Shown: positions 4,629 through 6,095 of the stretch, in pieces
Numbering within the stretch: the stretch's first letter is position 1
Layout of the letters: every line of letters begins with the position of its first letter
Origin: an uncultured Oscillibacter sp.
Lineage (GTDB): Bacteria > Bacillota > Clostridia > Oscillospirales > Oscillospiraceae
Length of the DNA: 6,095 nt
Direction of reading: 5' to 3'
Assembly: GCF_910584465.1 (NCBI RefSeq)
Contig: NZ_CAJUBK010000095.1
Location: 1 to 6,095 of the forward strand
Program-made: the position numbers and the translations under genes
The notes under the pieces: generated by a model
Seen by the model: only the letters and a program-made list of their open reading frames with translations
Told to the model about the DNA's origin: nothing
The model's database searches: none

Positions 4629-4656
4629 CTTAATTATTTTTGGAAGCGTCCGATAA
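4629..4656 (+). promoter_or_regulatory. Sigma-28/SigD-type promoter of flagellin
   Basis: CTTAA (4629-4633) and CCGATAA (4650-4656) are separated by 16 bases. This closely matches the motility sigma factor consensus (CTAAA-N16-CCGATAT in Bacillus SigD, GCCGATAA in FliA). Transcription should begin near 4663. A late-class flagellin promoter is expected here, and this is the only such motif I found ahead of the gene. Confidence 0.8.
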
Positions 4657-4662
4657 AGTCTA

Positions 4663-4920
4663 TGGATGGCCGGGACGAAGAGCGGGGACATGCGGACGAC
4701 AGCGTGTCCCGGAGGGGCCGGGGATCCCCGGGCCCGCGGCGCCATCCCGATCGAGCATACGGGTCTCGACCGGCTGACGAGCCGGATGGGATAACGTACC
4801 TGCGTCTGAGAAGCCCCGGGACCAAAGGCCACGGGAACGGGACGGACGGCGCGCACCTGCCGTTGTGAGAGAGCGAAGGAACGCTCGAACACATTAAATT
4901 TTGCTAAGGAGGCAAATATC
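4663..4920 (+). promoter_or_regulatory. Long structured 5' leader of flagellin mRNA
   Basis: About 258 nt separate the predicted start from the ATG. Several stems can be drawn. A 7-bp helix at the very 5' end is 4664-4670 with 4741-4747. It encloses 4685-4690/4705-4710 and a GC-rich stem at 4715-4735 (with 14-base palindrome 4718-4731). A second three-way junction closes with 4744-4748/4788-4792 around hairpins 4751-4755/4765-4769 and 4770-4775/4780-4785. Further stems are 4815-4818/4832-4835 and 4845-4850/4859-4864. The two closing helices share bases and cannot coexist. I do not recognise a known riboswitch consensus, including c-di-GMP classes I and II. Confidence 0.5.
4871..4912 (+). promoter_or_regulatory. 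Putative CsrA-binding hairpin plus flagellin ribosome site
   Basis: A 5-bp stem GAGCG/CGCTC (4871-4875 with 4882-4886) presents the hexaloop AAGGAA, with GGA at 4878-4880. A second GGA (4908-4910) lies in the Shine-Dalgarno AAGGAGG, 8 bases before the ATG. A looped GGA paired with a GGA in the ribosome site is how CsrA binds the hag leader in Bacillus subtilis. The intervening sequence is AU-rich and probably open. Confidence 0.55.
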
Positions 4921-6095
4921 ATGCGTATCCAACACAATATTTTGGCGATGAATTCCTATCGGAATTACACCAACAACGTCAACGCTCTGGGCAAGAACCT
5001 GGAGAAGCTGTCCTCCGGCTACAAGATCAACCGCGCCGGCGACGACGCCGCCGGTCTGGCGATCTCCGAGAAGATGCGCTCCCAGATCACCGGCCTGCAG
5101 GCCGCCCAGAAGAACGTCAAGGACGCCACCAACCTGGTCAAGACCGCCGAGGGCGCCATGCAGGAGGTCCAGGACATGCTCAAGCGCATGAAGTACCTGG
5201 CCACCCAGTCTGCCAACGGCACCTATGACGAGAACGTCGACCGTGTCCAGCTCCAGAAGGAGGTCAACTCCCTGCTGAACGAGATCGACCGTATCGCCGA
5301 CTCCGCCAACTTCAACGGCATCAAGCTGCTGGACGGCACCCAGTCCCAGATCAGCGGCGTGACCTTCACCCAGGCGACGACCGGCGCGAAGGCCAAGTTC
5401 CAGATCAACTTCAGCGGCACCGGCAAGGACTATATCGGCGGCAGCATCCAGATCGGCTCCAAGACCTACAACGTGGTCCAGGCCACCGGCACCAACGCCG
5501 CCAAGACCTACTGCCAGTTCAGCGGCGACAAGCTGGTGGTGGGCCTCAAGGCCACGGCTACCAAGATCGCCAGCGCGGTCGCGGCGAAGATGGGCGCCAA
5601 CATGAAGCTGACGACCCTGGACGGTAAGACCGACACCGCCACCGTCAACAAGACCGGCGCGGGGATCAAGATCGAGGGCTCTGCGAGCGGCGTCATGATC
5701 GACGCCTCCAGCCTGCCGACCTATTCCGCCAACGGCGGCATCAAGCTGCAGATCGGCGACACCCCCCACACCTACAACCAGATCCGGGCCGGCGCCAACG
5801 ATATCCACGTCAGCAAGCTCTTCGCAGGGAACCTGCCGAATATCGCCACCCAGTCCGGCGCCGCGGAAGCGATCAACTATATCGTGATGGCCACCAACCA
5901 GGTGTCCTCCTCCAGAGGCGACCTGGGCGCCGTCCAGAACCGTCTGGACCACACCCTGAACAACCTGTCCGTCATGACCGAGAACATCCAGGACGCCGAG
6001 TCCGGCATCCGGGATACGGACGTGGCCGACGAGATGATGGCCTACACGAAGAACAACATCCTGATCCAGTCCGCTCAGGCGATGCTGGCCCAGGC
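4921..6095 (+). CDS. Flagellin, 3' end beyond the window
   Basis: The filament subunit, exported by the flagellar type III apparatus and polymerised at the filament tip. 391 complete codons are visible. The N-terminal D0/D1 region (1 to about 140) has the conserved start MRIQHNILAMNSYR, LSSGYKINRAGDDAAGLAISEKMR (30-53) and NEIDRIADSANFNGIKLLDG. A variable middle of roughly 150 residues follows, then the C-terminal D1/D0 region with SSSRGDLGAVQNRLDHTLNNL and ESGIRDTDVADEMM...ILIQSAQAMLAQA. The frame is still open at the edge; the usual ending (about NQxPQxVLQLL) is missing, so full length should be near 400. An AAGGAGG site 8 bases upstream fixes the start. The promoter is sigma-28-type, and CsrA control is likely. 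Cys198 in the variable region is unusual. Whether this is hag/fliC or one of several copies cannot be told. Confidence 0.97.
   Translation, partial: MRIQHNILAMNSYRNYTNNVNALGKNLEKLSSGYKINRAGDDAAGLAISEKMRSQITGLQAAQKNVKDATNLVKTAEGAMQEVQDMLKRMKYLATQSANGTYDENVDRVQLQKEVNSLLNEIDRIADSANFNGIKLLDGTQSQISGVTFTQATTGAKAKFQINFSGTGKDYIGGSIQIGSKTYNVVQATGTNAAKTYCQFSGDKLVVGLKATATKIASAVAAKMGANMKLTTLDGKTDTATVNKTGAGIKIEGSASGVMIDASSLPTYSANGGIKLQIGDTPHTYNQIRAGANDIHVSKLFAGNLPNIATQSGAAEAINYIVMATNQVSSSRGDLGAVQNRLDHTLNNLSVMTENIQDAESGIRDTDVADEMMAYTKNNILIQSAQAMLAQ

Noticed and set aside
4662..4868. 68-codon frame from ATG 4662 in the flagellin leader
   Set aside because: It has no ribosome binding site, starts at the predicted transcription start, and the product is an Arg/Gly/Pro-rich GC artefact. 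Leaderless translation is possible but unsupported.
4663..4870. c-di-GMP riboswitch in the flagellin leader
   Set aside because: It was considered because such switches control motility in Clostridia. The conserved GEMM-I core (GCAAACC-like joining region, tetraloop/receptor, GGUAGG...GCGGG) is not present, and no class II pseudoknot pattern was found.
4894..5952. 352-codon open frame antisense to flagellin
   Set aside because: It mirrors the flagellin codons: strong C/G third-position bias keeps the opposite strand open. The product is a low-complexity run of G, V, L, D and A with no family resemblance.

Overview
The window reads as chromosomal DNA from a GC-rich, motile member of the Clostridia. 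Strong AGGAGG-type ribosome binding sites, a DUF4368-type large serine recombinase, a clostridial DUF4367-like anti-sigma factor and a flagellin gene all point that way. A flagellated relative of Oscillibacter, Intestinimonas or Flavonifractor would fit, but that placement is inference from style and not a database match.

Layout. At the left edge (1-384, +) is the 3' end of a large serine recombinase gene, probably the terminal gene of an integrative element. It runs toward the 3' end of a complete tRNA-Pro(CGG) gene (451-526, -), which has its own consensus promoter and an intrinsic terminator. Next, all on the minus strand, come a glycerophosphodiester phosphodiesterase gene (667-1413) and a two-gene operon of a small XRE-type regulator and a CxxC/CxxC zinc-ribbon protein (1660-2162, ATGA overlap). 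After these is a three-gene operon (2417-4380): ECF-like sigma factor, single-span membrane anti-sigma factor, and a small secreted protein. Its anti-sigma and secreted-protein genes overlap by GTGA, and it ends in a clear intrinsic terminator at about 2255-2287. Facing away from the sigma gene, a flagellin gene begins at 4921 (+) and runs off the right edge about ten codons before its expected end.

Regulation. The roughly 540-base gap between the sigma and flagellin genes carries two divergent promoters: a vegetative extended -10 promoter for the sigma operon and a sigma-28/SigD-type promoter for flagellin. The flagellin promoter lies about 265 bases ahead of the start codon, so the mRNA should carry a leader of about 258 nt. 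That leader contains helices that exclude one another and, near the ribosome binding site, a hairpin showing GGA in its loop, as expected for CsrA control. A weak terminator-like hairpin between the sigma and anti-sigma genes could set their ratio. The part encoding the extracellular sensor half of the anti-sigma factor, together with the adjoining part of the secreted-protein gene, has much lower GC than the rest, suggesting that the sensing module was swapped in.

The less ordinary material is in the regulatory DNA and the sigma/anti-sigma/secreted-protein cassette. I do not see a defence system, CRISPR array or complete mobile element.
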